A DNA stretch of 64,000 bases from DATJFQ01 sp035495555 (GCA_035495555.1 DATJFQ010000043.1:101415-165414), one strand, 5' to 3'; shown: positions 26,912 to 35,340, counted from the stretch's first letter. Notes: generated by a model from the sequence alone, not told the origin. Program-made: numbers and translations.

Positions 26912-27901
26912 CTACGCTTTTGGGTGGGCCTTGCGGTAGGTTTCGAGCAACTGCGCGGCGTTGACGTGTGTGTAGCGCTGGGTCGTGCTCAGACGTGAGT
27001 GGCCGAGGAGTTCCTGAATCGCTCGCAGATCCGCACCGGCCTCGAGCAGGTGCGTGGCGAACGAGTGCCGGAGGGCATGCGGGCTGATGCCGTATCGCGT
27101 GCTGCACTGCGCCACGTATTTGCGAACGAGCTTGTCCACGCTGCGCGTCGACAGCCGTCCGCCCCGATAGTTCAGGAACAGCGGCTGCGAAGTACGTAAC
27201 CGAGCGACCGGGGTCTGACCCCGTCCGCGGCGGCGACCGGGGTCTGACCCCGGAAAGACGGCCGCCGAACCCTGGCCCCCTGCGTCGGTACGCAGAAATT
27301 GCTCACGGTCAGCCAGCCACGCGCGAATCGCGAACGCCGTGGACTGATTGAACGGGACAATCCGTTCCTTTCGACCCTTGCCCAGCACTCGAACGACGCG
27401 CCCCGAGACGTTCACGTCGTCGAGATCGAGGCCGACGAGCTCGCTGAGACGTAGGCCCGAGGCGTAGAACAGCTCCAGGATCGCGCGATCGCGGCGGCCG
27501 AGCGGAGTCGACCCGTCCGGCTGCTCGATCAGCTTCGACATCTCCTCGACGGCGAGGTGCGCCGGAATCCGCTGCTCCCGCTTTGGTGTTCCAACGAGCG
27601 CCGCCGGATCGTTCTCGAGCACACCTTCGCGCCGGAGGTAACGCCCGAGCGCACGAATGGCGGACAGCTTTCGCGCCGCCGACGCTTTCGACTGCCCGTT
27701 GCGATGCAACTCGCCGAGGAATGCGCGCGCGCCCAGATGGTCGAGGTCGGCCGCCGTCAGATCGACGACGCGCCGATTGAGATGCGACGCGAGGAACGTG
27801 AGGTATTGGGAAATATCGCTGTCGTAGGCGCGAATGGTGTGAGCCGACGCGTTCTCGTTGAAGCGGAGGTGTTCGAGAAACGCTTTCAGGTGCTCACGCA
27901 T
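26912..27901 (-). CDS. xerC: Tyrosine recombinase XerC with an in-frame repeat insertion
   Basis: 329 residues; typical XerC is about 295-305. The N-terminal SAM-like core-binding domain (1-105) is followed by the catalytic domain with Arg151, Lys175, His275, Arg278, His301 and nucleophile Tyr310 (SGLRLSE, LGKGRKER, HALRHSFATHLL, LLGHSRLSTTQRYTHV). It resolves chromosome dimers at dif. Residues about 216-238, encoded by two GGGGTCTGACCCC palindromes, form an extra loop in the catalytic domain between AVF and LFLNYRGGRLS. All catalytic residues survive. The gene overlaps trmFO by 16 bp. Confidence 0.95.
   Translation of the reverse strand: MREHLKAFLEHLRFNENASAHTIRAYDSDISQYLTFLASHLNRRVVDLTAADLDHLGARAFLGELHRNGQSKASAARKLSAIRALGRYLRREGVLENDPAALVGTPKREQRIPAHLAVEEMSKLIEQPDGSTPLGRRDRAILELFYASGLRLSELVGLDLDDVNVSGRVVRVLGKGRKERIVPFNQSTAFAIRAWLADREQFLRTDAGGQGSAAVFPGSDPGRRRGRGQTPVARLRTSQPLFLNYRGGRLSTRSVDKLVRKYVAQCSTRYGISPHALRHSFATHLLEAGADLRAIQELLGHSRLSTTQRYTHVNAAQLLETYRKAHPKA
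27205..27254. repeat. Two GGGGTCTGACCCC palindromes inside xerC
   Basis: Palindromes at 27209-27223 and 27238-27253 are in frame in xerC and account for the length excess over ordinary XerC proteins. The 14-bp spacer is GC-rich. Confidence 0.85.
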
Positions 27902-29316
27902 GCGGTTCGCCAGCGCTCCAGATCCTCGAGCGCGCGTTCGGAGATCGCGAGATTGCGATCCTTCTTGCTCTTGATACGCCGCTCGAGCGGCGGAATCAGA
28001 CCGAAGGCGATGTTGGACGGCACATAGTGTTTCGGATCCGCGTGGGACACGTAATAGGCCAGCGCGCCCATCGCCGTCGTTCGCGGCATCGCGGCCGGTG
28101 CTTCACCCAGCGCAATCGCCGCGGCGTTGCATCCTGCCATCAGGCCCGATGCGGCTGATTCCACGTAGCCTTCGACTCCGGACATCTGACCCGCAAAGAG
28201 CAGGTCGTCGCGCATGCGCGTCTGCCAGGTCTCACGCAGCACCGTCGGCGAGTTCACGTACGTGTTGCGGTGGATCATGCCGAAGCGAACGAACTCCGCC
28301 TGCTCGAGGCCAGGAATCAGGCGAAGGACCTCGGCCTGCGCGCCCCACTTCATCTGCGACTGGAAGCCGACCAGGCTGAAGTGATCGCCGGCGATGTTGT
28401 CCTGACGGAGCTGGACGACGGCGTACGGTTCGCGCCCGGTGCGCGGGTCGGGCAGTCCCACCGGCTTCATCGGCCCGAATCTCAGCGTGTCCACCCCGCG
28501 GGAGGCCATCACTTCGATTGGGAGGCAGCCCTCGAAGAATTTGGGCTGATCGAACTCGTGGAGGCCCGCCTTCTCCGCGTCCATGACCGCCGCGTAGAAG
28601 CGCTCGTATTCGTCGCGGGTGAACGGACAGTTTAAATAATCGCCATCTTGAGTGTCCGACGCGCAGGCTGTCCCCTTTATTTGCGAAAAATGGCGGTTGT
28701 CCCCTTTTTTTGTGTGTTCGGGGCCGCGCAGGCTGCGGGACCACCGGGAGGCGCGATAGACCTTCGTCATGTCGATCGAGTCGGCGAGGACGATCGGACT
28801 GATCGCGTCGTAGAAGTACAAATGCGAGGAGCCGACGAGCGCCGCAATATCAGCGGACAGCGCGTCGGAGGTCAGCGGTCCGGTTGCGATGATCACCGGA
28901 CCCTCATGAGCGGAAGGGATCGACGTGACCTCTTCGCGCAGGACGGTGATCAGCGGGTGCGAAGCAATCGAGGCGGTCACGGCCTGCGAGAACCGCTCAC
29001 GATCGACGGCGAGCGCCGCGCCCGCAGGCACGCGCGCCTCGGTTGCGGCGCGCATGACCAGCGACGAGAGACGCCGCATCTCCTCTTTCAGGAGCCCGAC
29101 GGCGTTATCGAGCTTGTCGCCCCGAAAAGAGTTGCTGCAGACGAGTTCGGCGAGGCCGTCGGTCTTGTGCACCGCCGTCGGACGAACAGGTCGCATCTCG
29201 TACAAGCGGACGGGCACACCCCGCGACGCGACCTGCCACGCCGCCTCGCTGCCCGCCAGACCCCCGCCGACAATGGTGACACTACGAGCGTCGGTTGTTT
29301 CAATCTCCAACTTCAC
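27886..29316 (-). CDS. trmFO: TrmFO, tRNA (uracil-54) methyltransferase, with an in-frame repeat insertion
   Basis: 476 residues; usual length is about 435-450. The start MKLEIETTDARSVTIVGGGLAGSEAAWQVA is the FAD-binding GXGXXG, followed by LVCSNSFRGDKLDNAVGLLKEEMRRL and IATGPLTSDALS. It makes ribothymidine at position 54 of tRNA using methylenetetrahydrofolate and FADH2. Residues about 195-222 (SLRGPEHTKKGDNRHFSQIK...) do not belong to the family and derive from a GGTTGTCCCC repeat. The conserved sequence resumes at DGDYLNCPFTRDEYERFYAA. It lies between topA and xerC, the standard order. Confidence 0.95.
   Translation of the reverse strand: MKLEIETTDARSVTIVGGGLAGSEAAWQVASRGVPVRLYEMRPVRPTAVHKTDGLAELVCSNSFRGDKLDNAVGLLKEEMRRLSSLVMRAATEARVPAGAALAVDRERFSQAVTASIASHPLITVLREEVTSIPSAHEGPVIIATGPLTSDALSADIAALVGSSHLYFYDAISPIVLADSIDMTKVYRASRWSRSLRGPEHTKKGDNRHFSQIKGTACASDTQDGDYLNCPFTRDEYERFYAAVMDAEKAGLHEFDQPKFFEGCLPIEVMASRGVDTLRFGPMKPVGLPDPRTGREPYAVVQLRQDNIAGDHFSLVGFQSQMKWGAQAEVLRLIPGLEQAEFVRFGMIHRNTYVNSPTVLRETWQTRMRDDLLFAGQMSGVEGYVESAASGLMAGCNAAAIALGEAPAAMPRTTAMGALAYYVSHADPKHYVPSNIAFGLIPPLERRIKSKKDRNLAISERALEDLERWRTACVST
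28651..28734. repeat. GGTTGTCCCCTTTTT repeat pair inside trmFO
   Basis: Two units (about 28668-28680 and 28692-28712), with the same GCGAAAAATGGCGG spacer as the intergenic cluster at 20.4 kb, sit in the trmFO gene and are translated in frame. They add roughly 28 residues. Confidence 0.85.
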
Positions 29317-29422
29317 AACTCCGCAACTACCCCGGTTCCAAGGTTACCAGCATCAGGCGTCACGAACGATGCTCCTGAAGGGTTGCCAGTTGGGAATTGG
29401 GAGTTGGGAGTTGGGAGTTGTC
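29300..29422. repeat. Low-complexity border repeat between topA and trmFO
   Basis: CAACTTCACAACTCCGCAACTACC near the trmFO start and GCCAGTTGGGAATTGGGAGTTGGGAG words at 29390-29420 form imperfect inverted copies in the 109-bp topA-trmFO spacer. The trmFO 5' end overlaps one arm. Confidence 0.65.
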
Positions 29423-29425
29423 ACG

Positions 29426-31858
29426 TCAGGCAGTCGTGAGTTCTTCTGCCTGACGTACAAAATGACACGCTTCGTTATTGCAGACGAGCTGACGGCCGTG
29501 CCGCTTGGTGATCTTTTCCACCAGGAACGGCGCGCCGCAATCCGGACACTTCTCCGCGACCGGCTTGTTCCACAGCGTGAAATCACAGTCGGGATAATTC
29601 GCGCAGCCGTAGAACACCTTGCCCCGGCGCGACTTGCGTTCGACGATGTCACCGCCATCCTTCGGGCAGAGGACGCCGGTCGACTTCTGCTTGACGAACT
29701 TGCAGGTCGGATAATTCGTGCACGCGGTAAATTCGCCGAACCGCCCCTGCTTGATCACCAGGTTCGCACCGCACTTGGGGCACTTCTCGTCGATGATCTG
29801 GTCGGGCTTGGCCGCCGCGATGCCCTGTTTGGTCTCGATGATCTTCCGTGTTGTCTTGCACTCGGGATAGCCCGTGCACGCGAGGAACTGCCCGAAGCGG
29901 CCGCGCTTGACCACCATCGGCTTGCCGCAGTTCTCGCACGTCTCTTCGATCTCCCCTTCCGCCCCGGGCTCCGGCGTCTCGAGCTCGCGCGTGTTCTCGC
30001 ACTCGGGATAGCCGCTGCACGCGAGGAACAGACCGAACTTGCCGGCCTTGATCACCATCGGCTTCCCGCACTTGTCGCAGGCCACCGGCGGGTCCGGCTC
30101 ATACCCTTCCTTCATGTTGGGCATGTCCTTGGCGGCGCGGGTCAAATCCTTCTGGAATTTACTGTAGAAGCTCGAGAGGGTCGACTCGTAGTCGGAGGTG
30201 CCCGACTCGATTTTGTCGAGATCTTCTTCCAGCTCGCGTGTGTAGTTGACGTCGAGGATGTCGTCGAACGCGGGGCTGAGCAGCTTCTCGACGAGCATCA
30301 TGCCAAGGAACGTCGGCTTGAACTTGCCTTCGATCTTGTTGACGTACTCGCGCGCCTGGATGACGCCGATGATCGTCGCGTACGTCGACGGACGGCCGAT
30401 GCCGTTCTCTTCGAGCGCCTTGACGAGCGTCGCTTCCGTGTAGCGCGGCGGCGGCTGCGTGAACTTCTGCTCCGGCTTCAGCTCGCGCAAGGTGAGCGCG
30501 TCGCCCGGCGACAGCGCCGGCAGAATCCCCGTCGCGTCCTCATCGTCTTCGGCGGTTCGCGCGTCGGGGCCGGGACTCAGTTTTTCGTCAGCGCCCTCCA
30601 ACGTGCGGTTGTAGACAGCCATCCAGCCCGGGAACTTCGGGACCGAGCCTTTGACGCGAAACAGGTATCGATCCGCGGTGATGTCGACCGTCGTCTCGTC
30701 GAACGTCGCCGGCGGCATCTGCGATGCGACGAACCGTTTCCAGATCAGGCTGTACAGGTAGTACTGATCCGACGTGAGGTGCGCGCGCACCGCGTCGGGG
30801 TGCCACTGCATCGACGTCGGCCGGATTGCTTCGTGCGCATCCTGCGCGTCGGCCTTCGCACGGTAATAGGTCGGTTTCTCCGGCACGTACTCCGCCCCGA
30901 AGGTCCTGCCGATGAACTCGCGGACTTCCGTGAGCGCCTGGTCCGACACTCGGGTCGAGTCGGTCCTCATATACGTGATGAGGCCGACGGCTCCTTCGCC
31001 GGGCAGCTCGATGCCTTCGTACAACTGCTGGGCGACCATCATCGTCTTCTTGACGGGGAAGCGCGCCGCCTGCTGCAGCTTGCTCGTGATGAACGGCGGA
31101 ACGGCGCCCTTCTTCCGCTCCTTCGTCGTGACCGACTCGACGTTCCACGACGCGCGTTTCACGTCCGCGAGGACGGCGTCCGCCTCGGCCTGGTTGCCGA
31201 CTTTGATGTTCGCGCCGTCCTTCTTCAGGAGCTTCGCGTCGAACTCCGGCGGCACGGGACCGGCAAGCCGCGCGGTGATGTTCCAGTACTCATCGGGCAC
31301 GAACGCTTCGATTTCGCGCTCGCGATCGACGACGAGCTTCAGCGCGACCGACTGCACGCGTCCGGCGCTCAGGCCGCGGCGGACCTTGTCCCAGAGGAGC
31401 GGGCTGATCTTGTAGCCCACGAGGCGATCGAGCACGCGTCGCGCCTGCTGCGCGTCCACCATCTTCTTGTCGATCGTCGTCGGCTTCTCGAGCGCGCTGA
31501 GCACGCCCTTCTTCGTGATTTCGTTGAACATCAGGCGGCGGATCTTCTTCTTGTTGCCGCTGCCCAGTTCCTCGGCGAGATGCCAGCCGATCGCCTCACC
31601 TTCGCGGTCGGGGTCGGTCGCGACGAAGATCTCGTCCGCCTTCTTCGCCTCGGCCTTCAGTTCCGTGAGCACCTTCTTGCGCGAGGCGATCACCTCGTAC
31701 GAGGGCTCGAAGCCTTCCTCGACGTCCACGCCAAGCTTGCTCTTGGGCAGATCGCGCACGTGTCCCATCGACGCGACGACTTTGTAGTCCTTGCCCAGAT
31801 ATTTGTTGATGGTCCTGGCCTTTGCCGGCGATTCGACCACCACGAGTGCCTTTGCCAT
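29426..31858 (-). CDS. topA: DNA topoisomerase I
   Basis: 810 residues. The TOPRIM domain starts KALVVVESPAKARTINKYLG and has DPDREGEAIGWHL; the catalytic tyrosine is in GLITYMRTDSTR; the GRPSTYATII motif follows. The C-terminus carries five Cys4 zinc ribbons (for example CDKCGKPMVIKAGKFGLFLACSGYPEC, CENCGKPM, CPKCGANL). It removes negative supercoils behind RNA polymerase. It follows dprA after 3 bp and should share its promoter. An antisense ORF of 998 codons lies opposite and is not credible. Confidence 0.98.
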   Translation of the reverse strand: MAKALVVVESPAKARTINKYLGKDYKVVASMGHVRDLPKSKLGVDVEEGFEPSYEVIASRKKVLTELKAEAKKADEIFVATDPDREGEAIGWHLAEELGSGNKKKIRRLMFNEITKKGVLSALEKPTTIDKKMVDAQQARRVLDRLVGYKISPLLWDKVRRGLSAGRVQSVALKLVVDREREIEAFVPDEYWNITARLAGPVPPEFDAKLLKKDGANIKVGNQAEADAVLADVKRASWNVESVTTKERKKGAVPPFITSKLQQAARFPVKKTMMVAQQLYEGIELPGEGAVGLITYMRTDSTRVSDQALTEVREFIGRTFGAEYVPEKPTYYRAKADAQDAHEAIRPTSMQWHPDAVRAHLTSDQYYLYSLIWKRFVASQMPPATFDETTVDITADRYLFRVKGSVPKFPGWMAVYNRTLEGADEKLSPGPDARTAEDDEDATGILPALSPGDALTLRELKPEQKFTQPPPRYTEATLVKALEENGIGRPSTYATIIGVIQAREYVNKIEGKFKPTFLGMMLVEKLLSPAFDDILDVNYTRELEEDLDKIESGTSDYESTLSSFYSKFQKDLTRAAKDMPNMKEGYEPDPPVACDKCGKPMVIKAGKFGLFLACSGYPECENTRELETPEPGAEGEIEETCENCGKPMVVKRGRFGQFLACTGYPECKTTRKIIETKQGIAAAKPDQIIDEKCPKCGANLVIKQGRFGEFTACTNYPTCKFVKQKSTGVLCPKDGGDIVERKSRRGKVFYGCANYPDCDFTLWNKPVAEKCPDCGAPFLVEKITKRHGRQLVCNNEACHFVRQAEELTTA

Positions 31859-31861
31859 AAG

Positions 31862-32941
31862 TCACTTTCGCCCCGCGAGCACATAGCGCCCGCCGGGCAT
31901 CCTCTCTATCCAGCCCCGTAATTCCCAATCCGTCAACCGGGGCAGCATTTGCGTTGCGGCTAATCCCACCGTAGCAGACATTTCGTCGACGTCGTAGGCC
32001 TGCCCGGGGGTCAACCTGTCAAGTAACGGCTCTTGAATCAGCGAGTTACCGGAAATTTTCACCTCTGCCGGGGCCGCGACCGGCCAGCCCAGCCCTTCAA
32101 GGATATCGTCCGCAGTTTCGACGACCTTTGCGCCGTCCTTGAGCAGGCTGTGCGACCCGCGGTTCCGGCCGCTCAGCACGCTGCCGGGCACCGCCATCAC
32201 ATCACGGCCCTGTTCAGTCGCGCATCGCGCCGTGATGAGCGAACCGCTCTTTTCCGAAGCTTCGACGACGACAACGGCGAGCGAGATCCCACTGATGAGC
32301 CGGTTCCGCAGCGGAAAGTGCTCTTGGAGCGGCGGCGCTCCGGGCCCGAGTTCGCTCACCAACGCGCCATGTTCTTCGATACTTGCCGCCAAATCCCTGT
32401 GCTCGGACGGATAAATTACGTCGGGTCCGCTGCCGAGGACCGCCAGCGTGGTACCCGCGCCCTCGAGCGCGCCGCGATGAGCGGCTGCATCGGCACCGCG
32501 CGCCAGGCCTGAGACGACCGTTGTCCCGCGCTCTGCGAGTTCCCGTGCGAGTCGTCTTGCGACTTCGAGCGCGTATGGAGTTGCTGCGCGGGATCCGATC
32601 ACCGCCACTGCCCGCGACGCAAGCGTGCTCGCATCTCCGCGCACCCAGAGCACCGGGGGAGGATCGGTGATCATCCGCAGCAGCGGCGGATACGCATCCG
32701 CCCAAATGGGCACGGGCGTAATCCCTCGCGCGCGTCCCGACTCGAGCAACGACGCCGCAATCGCCAGCGCGGCATCGATCAGGGCTGCGGCGTCGGCGTC
32801 GGGCCGGCAGACTGCGATGACGTCTTCCAGCGAAACCGGACTGCCGCCTGATTGATCGGTGAGCGCTTTGAAAATCGCCGCCGCCCTGGAACGCGAAGTC
32901 CCTGGCAGGGCCGAGAGCGCGACCGCGCGCTGAAGATCCAT
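31862..32941 (-). CDS. dprA: DNA processing protein DprA
   Basis: 359 residues from ATG 32941, which has a GGAG ribosome site 8 bp upstream. The protein begins with a SAM-like domain (LQRAVALSALPGTSRSRAAAIF), then the Rossmann core RAVAVIGSRAATPYALEVARRLARELAERGTTVVSGLARGADAAAHRGAL, FPLRNRLISGIS and VVEASEKSGSLITARCATEQGRDVMAVPGSV, and ends in a winged-helix (YDVDEMSATVGLAATQMLPRLTDWELRGWIERMPGGRYVL). It loads RecA on incoming single-stranded DNA in transformation. A TTG 15 codons upstream is less likely as start. Confidence 0.95.
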   Translation of the reverse strand: MDLQRAVALSALPGTSRSRAAAIFKALTDQSGGSPVSLEDVIAVCRPDADAAALIDAALAIAASLLESGRARGITPVPIWADAYPPLLRMITDPPPVLWVRGDASTLASRAVAVIGSRAATPYALEVARRLARELAERGTTVVSGLARGADAAAHRGALEGAGTTLAVLGSGPDVIYPSEHRDLAASIEEHGALVSELGPGAPPLQEHFPLRNRLISGISLAVVVVEASEKSGSLITARCATEQGRDVMAVPGSVLSGRNRGSHSLLKDGAKVVETADDILEGLGWPVAAPAEVKISGNSLIQEPLLDRLTPGQAYDVDEMSATVGLAATQMLPRLTDWELRGWIERMPGGRYVLAGRK

Positions 32942-33039
32942 GACGTTCTCCAGTGCCGCGGCCGTCCGTGGGGAGCCCGAATACAAACGGGGCCCGATCC
33001 GCGGCTGCCGCCGGCAGCAACGACCCGACCCCTGTCCTT

Positions 33040-33068
33040 ATTATAGGCGCCGGAGTGTCCTCCGGCAA
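33040..33068 (-). promoter_or_regulatory. Predicted sigma70 promoter of dprA-topA-trmFO-xerC
   Basis: On the minus strand TTGCCG (33068-33063) and a perfect TATAAT (33045-33040) are 17 bp apart, 99 bp before the dprA start codon. This is the best-matching vegetative promoter that I see in the window. Confidence 0.65.
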
Positions 33069-33168
33069 ACGGTGGCGAGTTACGCAACGCGCGCTGATTT
33101 ACGAAAACCGGTGCAATTTCAGACGATAACCAGCGTTCTTTCGAGTTCCACTACGGTACGGGCATTGC

Positions 33169-33177
33169 TGGTATAGT
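33169..33177 (+). promoter_or_regulatory. Predicted extended -10 promoter of the TPR gene
   Basis: TGG-TATAGT forms an extended -10 element; transcription would start about 7 bp downstream and give a very short leader before ATG 33192. No convincing -35 is seen, as is usual for extended -10 promoters. Confidence 0.45.
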
Positions 33178-33191
33178 GAGCCCGATCCATC

Positions 33192-33545
33192 ATGCGCCGC
33201 GCAATCCTCTTCTGCGCTCTGGCCCTGTTCCTGGTTGCGCCGGCGGCACACGCCAGCGCGCGCTCCGACGCAAAGAAGCAGGTCGAATTCGGCATCAAGG
33301 TCGCGCAGAACGGCCTCTGGAACGAGGCGCTCTATCGCTGGAAGAAGGCGGTGGAGACCGACCCCACGTATGCGGCGGCCTGGAACAATCTCGCGATCGC
33401 GTACGAGCACGACGGCAAGTTCGAGGAAGCGAAGGCGGCGTACGAAAAGGCGCTGCAGCTCGATCCGAAGAACCTGATGATCAAGCAGAACTACGATCTG
33501 TTCAACGAAATCAATGAACGCACGAAGAAGCGTCGCGCTAAGTAG
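33192..33545 (+). CDS. Small secreted TPR protein
   Basis: 117 residues with a signal peptide (MRRAILFCALALFLVAPAAHA) and two TPR units (residues about 30-63, KQVEFGIKVAQNGLWNEALYRWKKAVETDPTY; 64-97, AAAWNNLAIAYEHDGKFEEAKAAYEKALQLDPKN). It ends in a basic tail NERTKKRRAK. TPR repeats bind other proteins; the 32-bp overlap with the next lipoprotein gene suggests the two products work together in the periplasm or envelope. Confidence 0.85.
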   Translation: MRRAILFCALALFLVAPAAHASARSDAKKQVEFGIKVAQNGLWNEALYRWKKAVETDPTYAAAWNNLAIAYEHDGKFEEAKAAYEKALQLDPKNLMIKQNYDLFNEINERTKKRRAK

Positions 33546-34347
33546 CCTGGTGCTCGTCTGCGGGATCGCGCTGGGCTGCACGGGGTTCTACGAAATCCCG
33601 ATCGAGACGCCCATCCAGCCGAAGATGGACGTCTCGGCATTTCAGCGTGTCCTCGTCGCGGGCTTCATCAGCGGCGGCAGCGAGGACATCGACGCGAATC
33701 AGGAAACCGTGCGCCTGCTTCGCAGTCAGCTTCGCACCAAGTCGCCGCTCCGCGTGATCGAAGCCGAGGTACTGCCGCTCGCTGCGGTCGCCGAGGATCA
33801 GCTCAAAGAGGCGTCGACGCCGGCGGGCGCTGAAGGCGTCGCGCCCGTTCCCCAGATCCCCACGGCCGATGTGCCACCCAAAGCCTCCGATCCGAAGGCC
33901 GGGACCGAGCCGAAGGTGAAGAACGAGAAGGATCTGGAGAAGTACAACAAGATCTTTGCGGACACGGCGTACTGGAAGAAGCTCGGCGAGGAATACCAGA
34001 ACCCGCTCATCGTCACGGGGACCATCCTGTTCACCCCGAACTCCACGTCCGGGTTCGTCACGCGGCAGCAGGAAATCTACGACTCGTTCGGCCGCCGGCA
34101 GGTCGTTCCGGTCCGCATGTATCAGGAGCGGAAGGGATACGTGCTGCAGCCGAAGTTCATCTTCATCGACGGCCGCACGGGCGCAACGATCTACTCCGAG
34201 ACGTTCCGCGAGGAACGCTTGTATCCCGCACAGCAGACGGTGCCCGCACTCAGCTCGTATTTCGAGCTGATGGACCAGATCATGCCGAGCTTTCTGAGCA
34301 CGCTGAGTGCGCAGAAAATCCGCGGCACGAGGGTCCTGCTCAAATAG
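33514..34347 (+). CDS. Predicted lipoprotein, unknown function
   Basis: 277 residues with lipobox GIALGC (Cys22). The mature part reads FQRVLVAGFISGGSEDIDANQETVRLLRSQLRTKSPLRVIEAEVLPL, a pattern seen in periplasmic lipoproteins of the CsgG/LpoB-like or DUF799 style (conserved VAGF followed by a helix). A central Pro-rich linker is followed by IVTGTILFTPNSTSGFVTRQQEIYDSFGRR and SYFELMDQIMPSFLSTL. The family cannot be named with confidence. It overlaps the TPR gene by 32 bp. Confidence 0.75.
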   Translation: MNARRSVALSSLVLVCGIALGCTGFYEIPIETPIQPKMDVSAFQRVLVAGFISGGSEDIDANQETVRLLRSQLRTKSPLRVIEAEVLPLAAVAEDQLKEASTPAGAEGVAPVPQIPTADVPPKASDPKAGTEPKVKNEKDLEKYNKIFADTAYWKKLGEEYQNPLIVTGTILFTPNSTSGFVTRQQEIYDSFGRRQVVPVRMYQERKGYVLQPKFIFIDGRTGATIYSETFREERLYPAQQTVPALSSYFELMDQIMPSFLSTLSAQKIRGTRVLLK

Positions 34348-34712
34348 GTTCTCGGGTTCTTGGGTTCTGGGGTTCTCGTGGTTGGGTTTCTCGGGTTCTG
34401 GGGTTCTCGTGGTTGGGTTCTCGGTTCTAGCGTTCTCTCGTTTTCGGGTTCTGATCGTCGTGAAGGGACGATCCTGTCGGTTAGTAAGCCCGTCCTCCGA
34501 CCTTCCCAATTGGATTGTTACCGGCCGCGGTCGAACCGGTGTGGACGACCTCAGCCGCTAACCAACTGAGTCTCGGGAATCTAACTCGGCGGGAGCAACC
34601 CGAGAACCCGAGAACCCGAGAGAACCCGAGAACCCGGAGAACCCAACCCGAAAACCCTAAAACCCGAGAACCAGAGAACCAGAGAACCCAAGAACCCTGA
34701 GAACCCCCTCTG
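34346..34712. repeat. Long inverted low-complexity arms upstream of rplU
   Basis: The left arm (34348-34450) repeats GGTTCTCGGGTTCT/GGGGTTCTCGTGG; the right arm (34598-34712) repeats GAGAACCCGAGAACC in the reverse sense. The arms could pair across about 150 bp of unique sequence that contains a tRNA-like structure. No gene is supported in this 410-bp gap. Confidence 0.8.
34503..34579 (-). other. 77-nt tRNA-like structure, degenerate
   Basis: On the minus strand the ends TTCCCGA and TTGGGAA form a 7-bp helix (one G-T). Inside are CTCAGTTGGTTAGCGGCTGAG, a 5-bp D-arm-like hairpin with the conserved loop GGTTAG, and ACCGGTTCGACC, a T-loop-like GTTCGA. The variable-region-like AGGTCG follows the D arm directly, so the anticodon arm is missing, and the T arm is displaced from the end helix. 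No CCA or anticodon can be assigned. It may be a tRNA remnant or a chance mimic. Confidence 0.25.
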
Positions 34713-34713
34713 T

Positions 34714-34721
34714 GTTATCCT
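34714..34721 (+). promoter_or_regulatory. Possible extended -10 element for rplU-rpmA
   Basis: TGT-TATCCT (about 34713-34721) resembles an extended -10 box and ends 36 bp before the rplU start codon. It lies right after the GAGAACCCG repeat arm. No clear -35 is seen. Confidence 0.3.
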
Positions 34722-34757
34722 ATCGTTTTGCCTCTCCTCCATAAGGAGCCAGCAGCA

Positions 34758-35075
34758 GTGTTTGCAATCATCCAGAGCGGTGGGCGGCAGGTCAAGGTCG
34801 CGCCGGGAGCCGTGGTCGAGGTCGATCGGATCGGCGACGCCAAGGCCGGCGACGAGGTCAGCATCGATCGCGTCCTCTTCCTCGAAAAGGACGGCGGCGA
34901 AGTGCTGGCCGGGGCCCCCTTTGTGGCCAACGTCAAGGTCCTCGGCGTCGTGGACGGCGAGTCGCGCGGGCCGAAGATCCGGGTCTTCAAGAAGAAGCGC
35001 CGCAAGGGCGAGCGCAATACCAAAGGGCACCGCGCCACCTACACGCGCGTGCGCGTGACCGACATTCAGGTGTAA
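34758..35075 (+). CDS. rplU: Ribosomal protein bL21
   Basis: 105 residues from GTG 34758, which has AAGGAG 10 bp upstream; this gives the standard start FAIIQSGGRQVKVAPGAVVEVDRI. The end KKKRRKGERNTKGHRATYTRVRVTDI matches the L21 signature. It binds 23S rRNA with L20. The gene leads the conserved rplU-rpmA-obgE-nadD-rsfS cluster. Confidence 0.97.
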   Translation: MFAIIQSGGRQVKVAPGAVVEVDRIGDAKAGDEVSIDRVLFLEKDGGEVLAGAPFVANVKVLGVVDGESRGPKIRVFKKKRRKGERNTKGHRATYTRVRVTDIQV

Positions 35076-35080
35076 GAACC

Positions 35081-35338
35081 ATGGCTCACAAGAAGGGACA
35101 GGGCAGCTCACGCAACGGCCGCGATTCGAACTCGCAGCGGCTCGGCGTCAAGCGATTCGACGGCAATGTCGTCACGGGCGGGTCGATTCTCGTGCGCCAG
35201 CGCGGGCGCCGTTTTCGTCCGGGTCTCAACGTCGGCCTCGGGAAGGACGACACGCTGTTTGCGAAGGTCGACGGCGTGGTGAAATTCACCGATCACGGCG
35301 CGCGGGGCCGCGTCATCTCCGTCCTGCCCATCGACTAG
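35081..35338 (+). CDS. rpmA: Ribosomal protein bL27
   Basis: 85 residues, MAHKKGQGSSRNGRDSNSQRLGVKRFDGNVV, with the family motif GSILVRQRGRRFRPGLNVGLGKDDTLFA. The N-terminal tail reaches the peptidyl transferase centre; no N-terminal cleavage extension of the Firmicutes type is present. It is 5 bp after rplU. Confidence 0.97.
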   Translation: MAHKKGQGSSRNGRDSNSQRLGVKRFDGNVVTGGSILVRQRGRRFRPGLNVGLGKDDTLFAKVDGVVKFTDHGARGRVISVLPID

Positions 35339-35340
35339 TC

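Noticed and set aside
28925..31921. 998-codon plus-strand ORF opposite topA
   Set aside because: Antisense shadow of topA in GC-rich DNA; the sequence is Arg/Leu/Asp-rich without domains.
34503..34579. Functional tRNA gene
   Set aside because: The anticodon arm is missing and the T arm is misplaced, so I list it only as a tRNA-like structure.
34590..34712. CRISPR-like GAGAACCCG run
   Set aside because: Units are 7-10 bp with no spacers of constant length; no cas gene is near.
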